Source: Thalassomonas sp. RHCl1 (GTDB lineage Bacteria > Pseudomonadota > Gammaproteobacteria > Enterobacterales > Alteromonadaceae). Taken from it: a stretch of 50,171 nucleotides of DNA. The notes beneath the pieces are model-generated. The model was given only the letters and a program-made list of their open reading frames with translations, did no database searches and was not told the DNA's origin. The stretch is taken from NCBI RefSeq assembly GCF_947387555.1, contig NZ_CANDNZ010000026.1, forward strand, positions 1 through 50,171. Direction: 5' to 3'. This document shows positions 40,834-49,632 of the stretch, piece after piece. The translations under genes were made by a program, and so were the position numbers. Every line of letters begins with the position of its first letter. Position 1 is the stretch's first letter.

Positions 40834-43257
40834 TCATGAATATAATTTACTCAAAAAGTTGTAGTAACATAAATCACCATTTTTGAGTTGCCTTTCCAAG
40901 GCCAAATTTTTTACTTTCATCATGCTTTCGTATTCAGCATTTTGTAAGAAGCTCAAAGCCTTAAAATATTCGTATAATGATTCGAACACCCGACACAAGG
41001 TTTTCTTTACCTGAATTTCATACCCCTTTTCCAGTTTTTCCCGGCCTGCCTCATTGTTTTGTTCGAGTATCAGTGCGGCACCTTCGAACATCAGTCCAAC
41101 ACCTTCATAAAATATAAATCGTTTTTTTCTGGATAAATCAACCAAGGCTTTAGCATACTTTAATGCACTTTTCGCATCTTTAATATGTAAGCTTGACCAG
41201 GCAGCCCCCTGTAATGCGATAGCCAGGCTAAAGTCATGCTCGAAGCGTTGGCAATTGTCTAAGGTTGCTGCAATTAATGCTTTTGTTTCATCGACTCTTC
41301 CCGATTTTGAGGTGATGAGCACTTGAAACATGTCGATCATGCTTCTTGGATCCTGGCCATAATGCAGTACCTGCTCGGAGATAAGGGAATTGCCAATAAG
41401 GGCATTAGCAGCACTGATATGGGCCTGTGCCACCGCCATATTCCCTTTCCAGTAATATGAATTCCCCATTGCGATATTTGCCTGGATCAGCACATTATTA
41501 TCTTTTAAGCGTTCACCAAGGGAAAGGCATTCCTGGGCAATGTTCAATGACTCTTTAATTTCCAGTGTCCCTAAATGGCAGGCCCACAGGCCAAAAAGTG
41601 CAGCCGACAGTTCTTCCACTTCTCCCAAGCCCTTGCATAATTCCCGGATCCTGAGATAAATTGATTTTACTTCATTCGAGGTCCAGCCGGTTATCGCTTT
41701 AACAGCATTACTCTGCAAAACAAGTACCTTAAGCTCATTTTCCTTAGCCCGGTTATCCGGTAGTTGCCGGGTAACCGCCAAAGTATTTTCACATATAGCA
41801 TTGGCCTCTTCATAAGCGCCTAAGTTAAGTGCGTTTTTGATTGCCTCAAAGCTGTAGGTCAGGCTTTTATTGAGATCGCCGGCTTGCAAAAAATGATGGG
41901 ATAGCTCAGCGGCAACTTCACGGGGGTGGTTTTTGTACAGGTTTTCAATCGCAAGACCGACATCTTCGTGCAGCAGCATTCTTTCCCTGCGGCCCAAGTC
42001 CTCATAAATAAACTTCTGTGTTAAGGCATTGTTGAAATGGAAAAGTGAAAACCATTGCTCTTGTGAACGGTTCAAATTTCCTTCGAACATAATCTGTAAT
42101 GACCTTTCCAATTCTTTGGATAGGATACGGACGATTTTACGTTCAGGCACTTCAAGTACTTTGCTTAATACATATGACCGTGAAGCTATCCCTTCGATGC
42201 TTGCCACGGCAAGTACTTCCTTGGTGAAATCGTTTAAACTGTCCAGCCGGTTTCGGAGCAAGTCCTGAATTCTGTTTGGCAGGTGGCTCCAGTTTAAATC
42301 CGGCGTAGAACACCAGTAACCATGCTTGTTTTTTACCAGGTAGGATTTCTCCTGCAATGACTTTAAAACTTCCATAGCAAACAGTGGATTAGCGTTGGTG
42401 TGTTGCAGCATGTTCTTTCGAAAATCTTGATCGAAAGTATTATCTTCACGATCCAACAATAATGTTAAAAACTGCATTTTTTGTTCATCGGGATCATTGC
42501 CTAAAGGCAGGTAGAGGTTCTCGTTGGTTTCGAGTAACTTTTTGGCAACACCCAGCATAGGGGCTACCCGTCCTTCACGAAGCGCACTTTCTTCCTCCCG
42601 GTAACAGCCGAGAATAAAAACCGGAGCTTGGCCCAAGTGGTTCATCAGATAAATCAACATGCTGGCTGATGCGGCGTCTAACCACTGCATGTTATCAATA
42701 AACATGACGACAGGTTTTTGTGAGGCAAAAGACTGTAAGAGGCGGGTAAATTGAGGGGCAATTTTTTCATGCTGCAGCGCCTGGCTGCTGTTTTCGGTAT
42801 CAAATTTATCTTTTAATTTCTTAAACCAGTCTTCTTTTTCTAATAACCGGGCACCTAGTTTCACCAACATATTGGATCCAGGGATCAGCGAACCAATTAA
42901 GTCGGGCGCGTTATCCATTAACAGCTTGCCCGTTTCAGAAACCAGGTTTTTGACCCTGTTTACATTGGCTTGATGGCCGCCATCTTGCTCTATGGATTGT
43001 GTAATCAACTGCTCGGCAATTTGCCTGAAAGGAAGGTAAGGATCACATAGCCCTACCTGAGCATTACAGATTGATTGCGCAACTTGTATGTTTGTCTGAT
43101 TGCTTAAGTTTTTTAGAAACGCCTGTACTAAACTGGTTTTACCTACGCCAGCTTCACCCGTTATCAACCTTATCCCGGCCTGGCCTGCGCAAACCTGCTC
43201 AAGGTTTTTTTGCAATTGCTGTAATTCTTGATCACGTCCAACAAAATGACTGGTCAT
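40834..43257 (-). CDS. Large AAA/TPR ATPase (regulator-like)
   Basis: The 807-aa protein has a nucleotide-binding domain: Walker A GEAGVGKT at 34-41 in FVGRDQELQQLQKNLEQV..., Walker B VVMFIDNMQWLD, and then a long TPR-like helical region (about 400-800). It resembles the ATPase-plus-repeat part of MalT/LuxR-type (LAL) regulators, but no C-terminal HTH or cyclase domain is visible. I set the start at the ATG at 43257, preceded by AGGGAAG, because the longer frame adds about 40 unfamiliar residues. It is divergent from the DUF917 gene. Confidence 0.8.
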   Translation of the reverse strand: MTSHFVGRDQELQQLQKNLEQVCAGQAGIRLITGEAGVGKTSLVQAFLKNLSNQTNIQVAQSICNAQVGLCDPYLPFRQIAEQLITQSIEQDGGHQANVNRVKNLVSETGKLLMDNAPDLIGSLIPGSNMLVKLGARLLEKEDWFKKLKDKFDTENSSQALQHEKIAPQFTRLLQSFASQKPVVMFIDNMQWLDAASASMLIYLMNHLGQAPVFILGCYREEESALREGRVAPMLGVAKKLLETNENLYLPLGNDPDEQKMQFLTLLLDREDNTFDQDFRKNMLQHTNANPLFAMEVLKSLQEKSYLVKNKHGYWCSTPDLNWSHLPNRIQDLLRNRLDSLNDFTKEVLAVASIEGIASRSYVLSKVLEVPERKIVRILSKELERSLQIMFEGNLNRSQEQWFSLFHFNNALTQKFIYEDLGRRERMLLHEDVGLAIENLYKNHPREVAAELSHHFLQAGDLNKSLTYSFEAIKNALNLGAYEEANAICENTLAVTRQLPDNRAKENELKVLVLQSNAVKAITGWTSNEVKSIYLRIRELCKGLGEVEELSAALFGLWACHLGTLEIKESLNIAQECLSLGERLKDNNVLIQANIAMGNSYYWKGNMAVAQAHISAANALIGNSLISEQVLHYGQDPRSMIDMFQVLITSKSGRVDETKALIAATLDNCQRFEHDFSLAIALQGAAWSSLHIKDAKSALKYAKALVDLSRKKRFIFYEGVGLMFEGAALILEQNNEAGREKLEKGYEIQVKKTLCRVFESLYEYFKALSFLQNAEYESMMKVKNLALERQLKNGDLCYYNFLSKLYS

Positions 43258-43426
43258 CCAAGCTTCCCTGCAGATAGAAAAGTGATTACGGCCGTTTAGG
43301 CACTTATCTGCAAGTATAAGTCTGTAGTTCATATGCTTACAAACTGATCGGCTATTCTTGTAATGAAAAGAAACCAATACTTATTTAGGAACCTCTTCGA
43401 GAAGTTATTTTAAAAAGGAAAGGAAA

Positions 43427-44596
43427 ATGGCAAAGCTTAGCAATGAAGATTTACAATGGTTATTAGAAGGCGCGACATTTTTGGGCTGCGGCGGCGGAGG
43501 TTCATACTCCGTTGGTAAAGAGATTTTAGCGGCGGCGATTGCGCTAGGTAAAGACATAGTATTAATCAGTGCAGAGGACTTACCCCTAGATTCTCTGGCC
43601 ATTTCGCCAGCAGCCATAGGCTCTCCCGACGCGGTATCGGCGCAGGATGATAGCGTGCCTTTCATAGCATCTGCACCTAAGGCATTTGATGCTTTACAGA
43701 TGGCAATCAACAGCCAGAGAGAAATTCCAGAGCCAGCTGAATATGTGATAGCAGGCGAAACCGGCCCCTGGGCAACAACGATCACCCTGTACCTGGCTGC
43801 TAAAAAGAACTTAACCGTTATTGATGGCGACGGAGGCGGCAGAGCAATGCCGCAGCTTAATATGACCTATTTTACCGCGCAGGAGGTTATAGCTTCGCCT
43901 ATCAGTGTGGCAAATGATACAACCCAAGCCAGCAAGTCCGTTGTCAGTACGTCCCGGGTTGGCAGCACAGATTTGGCAGGCGATGTGGTACGGGGCATCA
44001 TCAGCACAGACTCTTTTGGTAATACAGGTGCTTTTGCAACCTGGCCTATGGGGAAAAAAGATGTTGTGACAGCCAGTATCACAAATAGTTTGTCATTTAC
44101 GTTAAAAGTAGGAGAAGCGATCACCAGGCACAAATCTGATCCGGATAAATATCCTCTCTCAGAGGTTTTAGATGTCCTAAGGACCGAGCGCGGATTTGCT
44201 GAGATCATCATGAACGGGGAGTTATGTCTTTTCTCGGAAACAACAGACGGCACTTTTGATATGGGCCAGGCACGCTTTAAGGATAAGACAACGGGAAGGT
44301 CACTTTACATTTATAATAAAAATGAAAATATGATCGCTTATTTCGAAGATGAAACTTCTCCTGCTGCCCTGGCTCCTGATTCCATATGTTTCTTACGTGA
44401 GGATGGCTCCCCCACGACAAATGCCGATATTACGCCCGAAGATATAGGGCAAAGTTTTTACATCATAGGATTTTCGTCTGATCAACGAATGAGAAATCAA
44501 ACAACCGTCACCACGTTTCTCGACGCGCTGAAAGATATGGGGTATGCAGGCAGGTTTGAACCGATAGAGGAGTTAAGCAAGCACTGGCCAGCTTAA
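43427..44596 (+). CDS. DUF917-family protein
   Basis: The 389-aa protein opens LSNEDLQWLLEGATFLGCGGGGSYSVGKEIL, the glycine-rich start typical of DUF917 / S-methyl-thiohydantoin desulfurase-like proteins, associated with hydantoinase-type enzymes. A later VIDGDGGGRAMPQLNMTYF is also typical. Ribosome site AAAGGAAAGG precedes the ATG. It is divergent from the large ATPase, with about 170 bases between them. A reaction on a thio-hydantoin or peptide-like ring is conceivable, but unproven here. Confidence 0.78.
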   Translation: MAKLSNEDLQWLLEGATFLGCGGGGSYSVGKEILAAAIALGKDIVLISAEDLPLDSLAISPAAIGSPDAVSAQDDSVPFIASAPKAFDALQMAINSQREIPEPAEYVIAGETGPWATTITLYLAAKKNLTVIDGDGGGRAMPQLNMTYFTAQEVIASPISVANDTTQASKSVVSTSRVGSTDLAGDVVRGIISTDSFGNTGAFATWPMGKKDVVTASITNSLSFTLKVGEAITRHKSDPDKYPLSEVLDVLRTERGFAEIIMNGELCLFSETTDGTFDMGQARFKDKTTGRSLYIYNKNENMIAYFEDETSPAALAPDSICFLREDGSPTTNADITPEDIGQSFYIIGFSSDQRMRNQTTVTTFLDALKDMGYAGRFEPIEELSKHWPA

Positions 44597-44863
44597 TTTA
44601 ATAGATGTTAAAGGCTTAAGTTAGGCTGTTCAATAGGGTCTTCAGCTAAGTAAAAACGACCAGGAAATTTAGTGCTTAGTGTGGTATAAGCACGGCTACC
44701 TCAAAAGGAAGGGGCTGATAAAAGACCTGTTCAGTTAAAGCCTAGATTATAAACAGCTGATAGTTTTTTTGGAGCAATGTATGAGGACTATGTTCAGTGT
44801 TTGTACTTTAAACCATACAATACTAGTATTAGGGGAATCTGGAAGTGATCTAGAGTTTTAACT
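44597..44863. other. Non-coding stretch
   Basis: No gene or strong structure recognised between the DUF917 gene and the peptidase gene. The ribosome site of the downstream gene is poor. Confidence 0.5.
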
Positions 44864-45349
44864 ATGACTCAAATCGAAGGAGTTAAATGTGAGCATCAGC
44901 AGGGAGTCAACCTTTGCTGGGCCGCTACTTCGTTGTGCGTGATGGACTATTACCGAAAATATAATCTATTTCCAGCCTCGCAGCAGGAGTTAAAGGTTAA
45001 ATTCACTGGGGGAAAAGATGCCAAATTTGATGTGATCCATGTACTGGAAGCTTACAATATTTCAAATGGCACAGATGATAAACATCCCCGTATAGGCAAC
45101 ATTCTGGAAAGTATCAGAATGAATGAGCCGATGATTCTTCAAATCGGACCTAAGGATAATATGCACTTTGTCGTACTGATAGGTTATAAGAAGGTCGTGG
45201 ATAAGATGTATATAATTCTCGACCCTTTGGATGAACCACCGGTAGCTAAAGAATTGACTCTATCGGAGCTTGGAATTATTCAAGGCTTACAGTACACAAA
45301 GGCCCCGAGAAAGCCACGCGGATGCAAGTGCAGCTGCACAATATTGTAG
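44864..45349 (+). CDS. Papain/C39-like cysteine peptidase with Cys-rich tail
   Basis: The 161-aa protein has the features of a papain-like (C39/AvrRpt2-type) fold: C18 in GVNLCWAATSLCVMDYY with Gln just before it, H101 in NMHFVVLIGY and D120 in YIILDPLD, a complete Cys-His-Asp set. The end reads KAPRKPRGCKCSCTIL, with Cys at 154, 156 and 158 after a basic stretch. In bacteriocin systems C39 domains cut the leader after a double glycine, normally as part of an ABC transporter, absent here. So it may act as a free leader peptidase for the lanthipeptide. The cysteine tail is unexplained. Confidence 0.75.
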   Translation: MTQIEGVKCEHQQGVNLCWAATSLCVMDYYRKYNLFPASQQELKVKFTGGKDAKFDVIHVLEAYNISNGTDDKHPRIGNILESIRMNEPMILQIGPKDNMHFVVLIGYKKVVDKMYIILDPLDEPPVAKELTLSELGIIQGLQYTKAPRKPRGCKCSCTIL

Positions 45350-45961
45350 AATGTATTGAAGACCCTAAGTTCGTAGAGGTCATAGTCAATCTATGTTTGA
45401 TAAATTAAATTGGCTGCTACTAACAGGTCTTCCTTGACGTGATAAGTAGCCAGGGAAATTTCTCTGAGCTGAAATCCTGCCGGCCAAATTTATTGTGCCA
45501 CTTCAAAGCTACAAAACTCACATGTGAGAGGGGCATATAGTTCGTTGGCGCTTTCGAAGTAGTTGGCCGTTGACAAAATAGAGTAGGGTGGTCCATAGGC
45601 GATATAGGAGTGTAATTGAATCAGTAAAATCAATGTTCGAGAGTCTATAAGCATTTTCTACTTTTAGCTTCAATTATTTTTCGGGGGGATTACCAAGTAA
45701 GCTTGTGCCATGTTTTCGGCATGAACTTCATTGGCAATCGTCGTTAGTTGTGAGGAGAATGCTCCACAGTTTTGCACTAAATTCATACCTCATCACCACG
45801 CCTTTCGATAAATCCATGGGATGAGGGTTGTCGTATGATCGCGATAGTTCCACTAACTTGTCTCTATGGCGTGCAATTAGTTAATTTAAGCCACAAATAG
45901 CATAACCTAGCCGGTTAATAGCGTCGGCTCGGGCAGGTTTTCTATGTGGCTTTTATTATTT
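45350..45961. other. 612-bp non-coding stretch with a possible coding remnant
   Basis: No intact gene found. On the minus strand, 45728-45916 can be read as 63 codons with one internal stop (about 10 codons in), including LIARHRDKLVELSRSYDNP and PMDLSKGVVMRYEFSAK. This looks like real protein sequence, but I cannot identify it, and the reading frame is not continuous. A decayed gene, perhaps from a mobile element or from the lanthipeptide locus, is the simplest reading. Confidence 0.35.
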
Positions 45962-48900
45962 TTAGTATGGCTGCATGCATACTTTGCCTTTTGGACTCAA
46001 ACTCCCTGTTAATGCAATATCAGTTGCCGGTAATTCCAAGGCTAAAATGGATGGTACACGATCCGGATAGGCCACCCGCAATAGTTGGTAGCCCATGCCA
46101 GCCAAACCGACCATAAAACCCGGTGTTTCCAGATTATGCATATAGCCGGACACCCAGCCGCTGGATTGCTTTCCGGAGAGGAGCTGCTTCGCCAGCTTTT
46201 TGGCCTGTGCAGTGAGTTCGTGCCGGTTCAGTATCTTGCTGCCCTGTAGCAACAGGTCCAGGTTACCCAGGGAGCCGTGACACAGGGAATGGTTATCTTC
46301 GAAGCCATTTGCCAGGGTTGTTTTCAACGCCGCCTGAATTTCATCCCGCAGCTGATCGTCCTCCTGGTAAGAAAACATCGCCAGCCTGGCCAAACCTATA
46401 CCGGGTGCGCCATGACACCAGCCCGTCATAAAATAGTAGCCCTCATCCTGAACAGAAGTTTCCGGGCGTTTACCCTGGCGTAAATCCGGCCAGTTGCTCA
46501 TCCGCTTGCAATAAAGACTGCGCTCGTACAGCAATGCTTGGCTGGCGGTATCAGCAAAAGAGGTATCTTTTGAAACCTGAGCCAAAGAAAACATTGCCCA
46601 TGCGATCCCGGCAACACCATGCGACATGCCGGCCAGAGGCTCAGTGCCGGCAGCTTCCAGTACCCAGGCCGTGCCAGTACCGGTATCTTGCGCCCGTTGT
46701 TGCAGGTGGCGGCCACAGGCCTCGGCCAGTGCCAGGATATTTGATTTGGCTCTGAACCGGTACAGGCCGAGCAAGGCAATGATGGCGCCGGCGGCGCCGG
46801 CAACGATATCCTGGTTTTTATCTTGTGCTAATTGTCCGCTGATATGAACTATCAGGCTTTCAGCCTCGTCGAACAAGCTCTCATCCTGCCAGATGCAGCC
46901 CAGATGGCACAACAAATAGATAATGCCGCCCCAGCCGCTGAACATGCCAATATCCCGGATATCGCCCGGATGGCTTCGCCACAGGTATTGGGCAGAATGC
47001 AAAGCTTCCCGGGCTAATTGCCGGTAAGCGGCATTGTCATCTACTTGCCCCAGGTAAGCCAGAAACAAAGTCACGCCGGCAAGACCATCATACAAGGTGG
47101 GCGTCATCGGCTCTAAATCCCAATGAGAATTGCCAACGGCTTTCCAGGTGAACCAACTTGCTCCACCACCGCTGCGAAAAGCCAGTTCACTGATGCGCCC
47201 GGCCAGATCCCGTGCGCCGTCAAGCAACTCCCCGGTCGTGGCCGGCTGTTCATGCTCTGCCAGGTCAATATGCGAATGGCACGCAGGGCGGTTCGACAAG
47301 TCGGCCGACAGCAAAGATGACTGGATAACCCAGCATTGCCGGATCAGCTCGTTACGATTTAAGGAGTTGATTTTCTGGCGTACCCGGGACATGCCGGAGG
47401 TAGAAAAAAAATCTTTAAAGATCTCGCCGCTGTCCGTCACCACATCTTTGGAATCGGGCCGTGTGGTAAACAGCGGAACATCCATCCGGCGTAATGATTC
47501 ATGCTCTGACTTGATCAGGGGGGCAAGGTATTTACGGTGTCCCGAGGCCACCCAAAGCTGATCAAAAAAGATGTCCCGCTCCAGGGCGTTGCCCATAAAG
47601 TCAGGGTGAAGACTTTCCATCAAAAAGCTGGCATACATCCGGGTCTCGCGAAAAATCACCCTCACTTCAGCACTATTAAACGCACTCAGGGGGCCTGCGG
47701 GCGCCAGCAACTCGTCGCGGCAGGAAAGGAGCAGGGAGAACAGCTCCGCAAATCCCGCAACAATATCATCACTAAAGTCCTGCGCTCTAATTGCTTCCCC
47801 CATGAGTGTCGGCATGTTACTGGCGCCGGGAAAGCTAACGACCTTGCGGGTAAATTGCATTTGGTCGGTTCCGGCATGCTCTATGTCCAATACGGGCATG
47901 GGGGTTTGCTGATCCTGAACTTCGGAAAGTCCACTCAAGTCGACCCCTTCGCCTTCTCCGCGTTGAGTCCATATTCGCCGGGGCAGTAATCCGGTAGCAA
48001 GCACGGTACGTTTTAGTGCGACGGCGGGGGGCTCATTAGCATCGCCGCCACCGGAACTTTCCTGTCCCAGCCAGGGATGAAACAGGGTTTCCAAATCCAC
48101 CAATACCGGGTGTTCGCCACAGGCAATGAGGTTTTCGTAGTGAAAATCATTGGCTTCCAATGCGTATAACAGTGCCAGTAATCCTCCCTGTCGCCGGTAA
48201 AAGCGTTTAAGTGCCGCTTTATCCTGGCAGCTTTGCTGCTGTGCAAACTCTACCCAGCCATGGGTTTTGGCTTCATATGTGAGCAGTGACTTAAAGGGGC
48301 TAGAGAAGCCTTTGTCGTTAAGCCAAGTCAATAACTGGCCAAAAGCGGCTTCAACAGCTACCGAGCGGGGCTTATAAACTAACTTCAGCCCACAGGAAAA
48401 TTCGAGAATTGCTACGGTTTTACCTCCCCGGTGGCTGTCCCCCTCCGCCGTTTTTACTTTGCAAACCTGTCCCAGTTCCTTGCCCTGGTTAAATGTTTGC
48501 TGCAACACAGGCCAATCAGCAAATAACCGTTTAAACAATTCCAGGGCATTTTCCTGCCAGCGCTGGATAGATTCTACCACCAGGCGGGCCATAACCGGAT
48601 AATCCTGTAACAGTGCGCTTCGAACACTGTTATCGGTTAACCGGGCAACAAAGTCGTTAAAGCGCTGTTGCGGGCTGTCACCCTGAAGCTTTTGTTCCAC
48701 CCGGGCAATTTGCAACTCCATGACCAGGGTGCGACCGCAAATCATCGCCAGTCTGGAAAACAGTTCTTCAAATAATTGATCACAACATGAGGTCAAATTG
48801 ATCTTTTGCTCATTTTCTTGTGATACAAGGCGGTTAAGCGTCAAACGTAATTCTTTTACTCCCTGTTGCATCAATGGTTTGATAAGTGTCAGTAAGTCGC

Positions 48901-49297
48901 CGCTGACCATTCCTGGCGGGTTCACAGAGGGCAATTTTACCGAGCTATGGTCCTTATTGAATGCGGCTTTAAGATAGTCTAGCCATTGCGGTTGCTGTGG
49001 GATGCGTTTGCTTAAGTCATGACTTGACTCTGCGGTAATAAACTTGAAACTTTCCAGATCTAAGCCATCGGTTTCCAGGCGCTGACAAAACAGGGATGCA
49101 TCTTCATGAAATGGCTGTCGGGATAGCCAATAATCCGCCAGTTCAGTGTTGGCATTGTCGCTGGCATCGGAGCCGGCAAGATCACCGGGCAAACCATGTT
49201 TTCGCTCTGCCAGCGCTAAGCCCCAAGAGAAGTCTGTGTCTGATATTGATAGCCGAGCCCGATCGTCCAATCGCTGGGATGTATTTTGCGAATCCAT
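45962..49297 (-). CDS. lanM: Type 2 lanthipeptide synthetase LanM
   Basis: The 1111-aa enzyme has a DUF4135 dehydratase domain (about 140-650) and a LanC cyclase domain (about 740-1090). In the dehydratase, K309 in LVYKPRS, D384/H386/N389 in NDFHYEN and D401/E403 in VDLETLFH are the kinase-like catalytic residues. In the cyclase, C961 in WCHGAPG and C1006/H1007 in SLCHGSLG are the zinc ligands. The enzyme phosphorylates and eliminates Ser/Thr to Dha/Dhb and adds Cys thiols to make lanthionine. It lies 134 bases after the precursor gene with a hairpin between. No LanT, LanP or LanFEG is seen. Confidence 0.96.
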   Translation of the reverse strand: MDSQNTSQRLDDRARLSISDTDFSWGLALAERKHGLPGDLAGSDASDNANTELADYWLSRQPFHEDASLFCQRLETDGLDLESFKFITAESSHDLSKRIPQQPQWLDYLKAAFNKDHSSVKLPSVNPPGMVSGDLLTLIKPLMQQGVKELRLTLNRLVSQENEQKINLTSCCDQLFEELFSRLAMICGRTLVMELQIARVEQKLQGDSPQQRFNDFVARLTDNSVRSALLQDYPVMARLVVESIQRWQENALELFKRLFADWPVLQQTFNQGKELGQVCKVKTAEGDSHRGGKTVAILEFSCGLKLVYKPRSVAVEAAFGQLLTWLNDKGFSSPFKSLLTYEAKTHGWVEFAQQQSCQDKAALKRFYRRQGGLLALLYALEANDFHYENLIACGEHPVLVDLETLFHPWLGQESSGGGDANEPPAVALKRTVLATGLLPRRIWTQRGEGEGVDLSGLSEVQDQQTPMPVLDIEHAGTDQMQFTRKVVSFPGASNMPTLMGEAIRAQDFSDDIVAGFAELFSLLLSCRDELLAPAGPLSAFNSAEVRVIFRETRMYASFLMESLHPDFMGNALERDIFFDQLWVASGHRKYLAPLIKSEHESLRRMDVPLFTTRPDSKDVVTDSGEIFKDFFSTSGMSRVRQKINSLNRNELIRQCWVIQSSLLSADLSNRPACHSHIDLAEHEQPATTGELLDGARDLAGRISELAFRSGGGASWFTWKAVGNSHWDLEPMTPTLYDGLAGVTLFLAYLGQVDDNAAYRQLAREALHSAQYLWRSHPGDIRDIGMFSGWGGIIYLLCHLGCIWQDESLFDEAESLIVHISGQLAQDKNQDIVAGAAGAIIALLGLYRFRAKSNILALAEACGRHLQQRAQDTGTGTAWVLEAAGTEPLAGMSHGVAGIAWAMFSLAQVSKDTSFADTASQALLYERSLYCKRMSNWPDLRQGKRPETSVQDEGYYFMTGWCHGAPGIGLARLAMFSYQEDDQLRDEIQAALKTTLANGFEDNHSLCHGSLGNLDLLLQGSKILNRHELTAQAKKLAKQLLSGKQSSGWVSGYMHNLETPGFMVGLAGMGYQLLRVAYPDRVPSILALELPATDIALTGSLSPKGKVCMQPY

Positions 49298-49386
49298 TGC
49301 ACTTCCTCAAAAAACTGGCCATTTTTTATTATTAGAAATCAGGTCGCTGTCTTGGCCATTATCCAGGTTTGCTGATATATCCTTAG

Positions 49387-49412
49387 GAAAAAATGGGGGA
49401 GCAAACTCCCCC
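49387..49412 (-). terminator. Terminator/attenuator between lanA and lanM
   Basis: GGGGGAG (49395-49401) pairs with CTCCCCC (49406-49412) around CAAA. On the minus strand it is followed by ATTTTTT. Partial readthrough gives high precursor and low enzyme levels, as in many lantibiotic operons. Confidence 0.75.
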
Positions 49413-49431
49413 AAAAACTATAGCCAAATTC

Positions 49432-49632
49432 CTAGAAACAGTGCCGTGGCGGGCAAGGAGAGCATATAGCTGAGCCCATCGCGCTGAAGGCTTCCGGATT
49501 ACCGTCTATTACTTCCTGGTCCAGTTCATTATTTGCAGCTGGATGACCGGGCGTGTTTTCTAACTGTCCCTGAGACAAACTGCGACGATAAGCCGGATCT
49601 TTCCAAGTTTTGATAATTTGACTTACTGACAT
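49432..49632 (-). CDS. lanA: Lanthipeptide precursor peptide (LanA)
   Basis: The 66-aa peptide opens MSVSQIIKTWKDPAYRRSL, like mersacidin/lichenicidin-type leaders, and continues with an acidic part ELDQEVIDG. The likely core starts after G44: NPEAFSAMGSAICSPCPPRHCF, with Ser50, Ser54 and Ser58 and Cys57, Cys60 and Cys65, so three lanthionine rings are possible. ELDQEVIDG before the core resembles the usual site for a double-glycine-type cut, but it is DG, not GG. GAGG lies eight bases before the ATG. First gene of the lanA-lanM unit. Confidence 0.88.
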   Translation of the reverse strand: MSVSQIIKTWKDPAYRRSLSQGQLENTPGHPAANNELDQEVIDGNPEAFSAMGSAICSPCPPRHCF

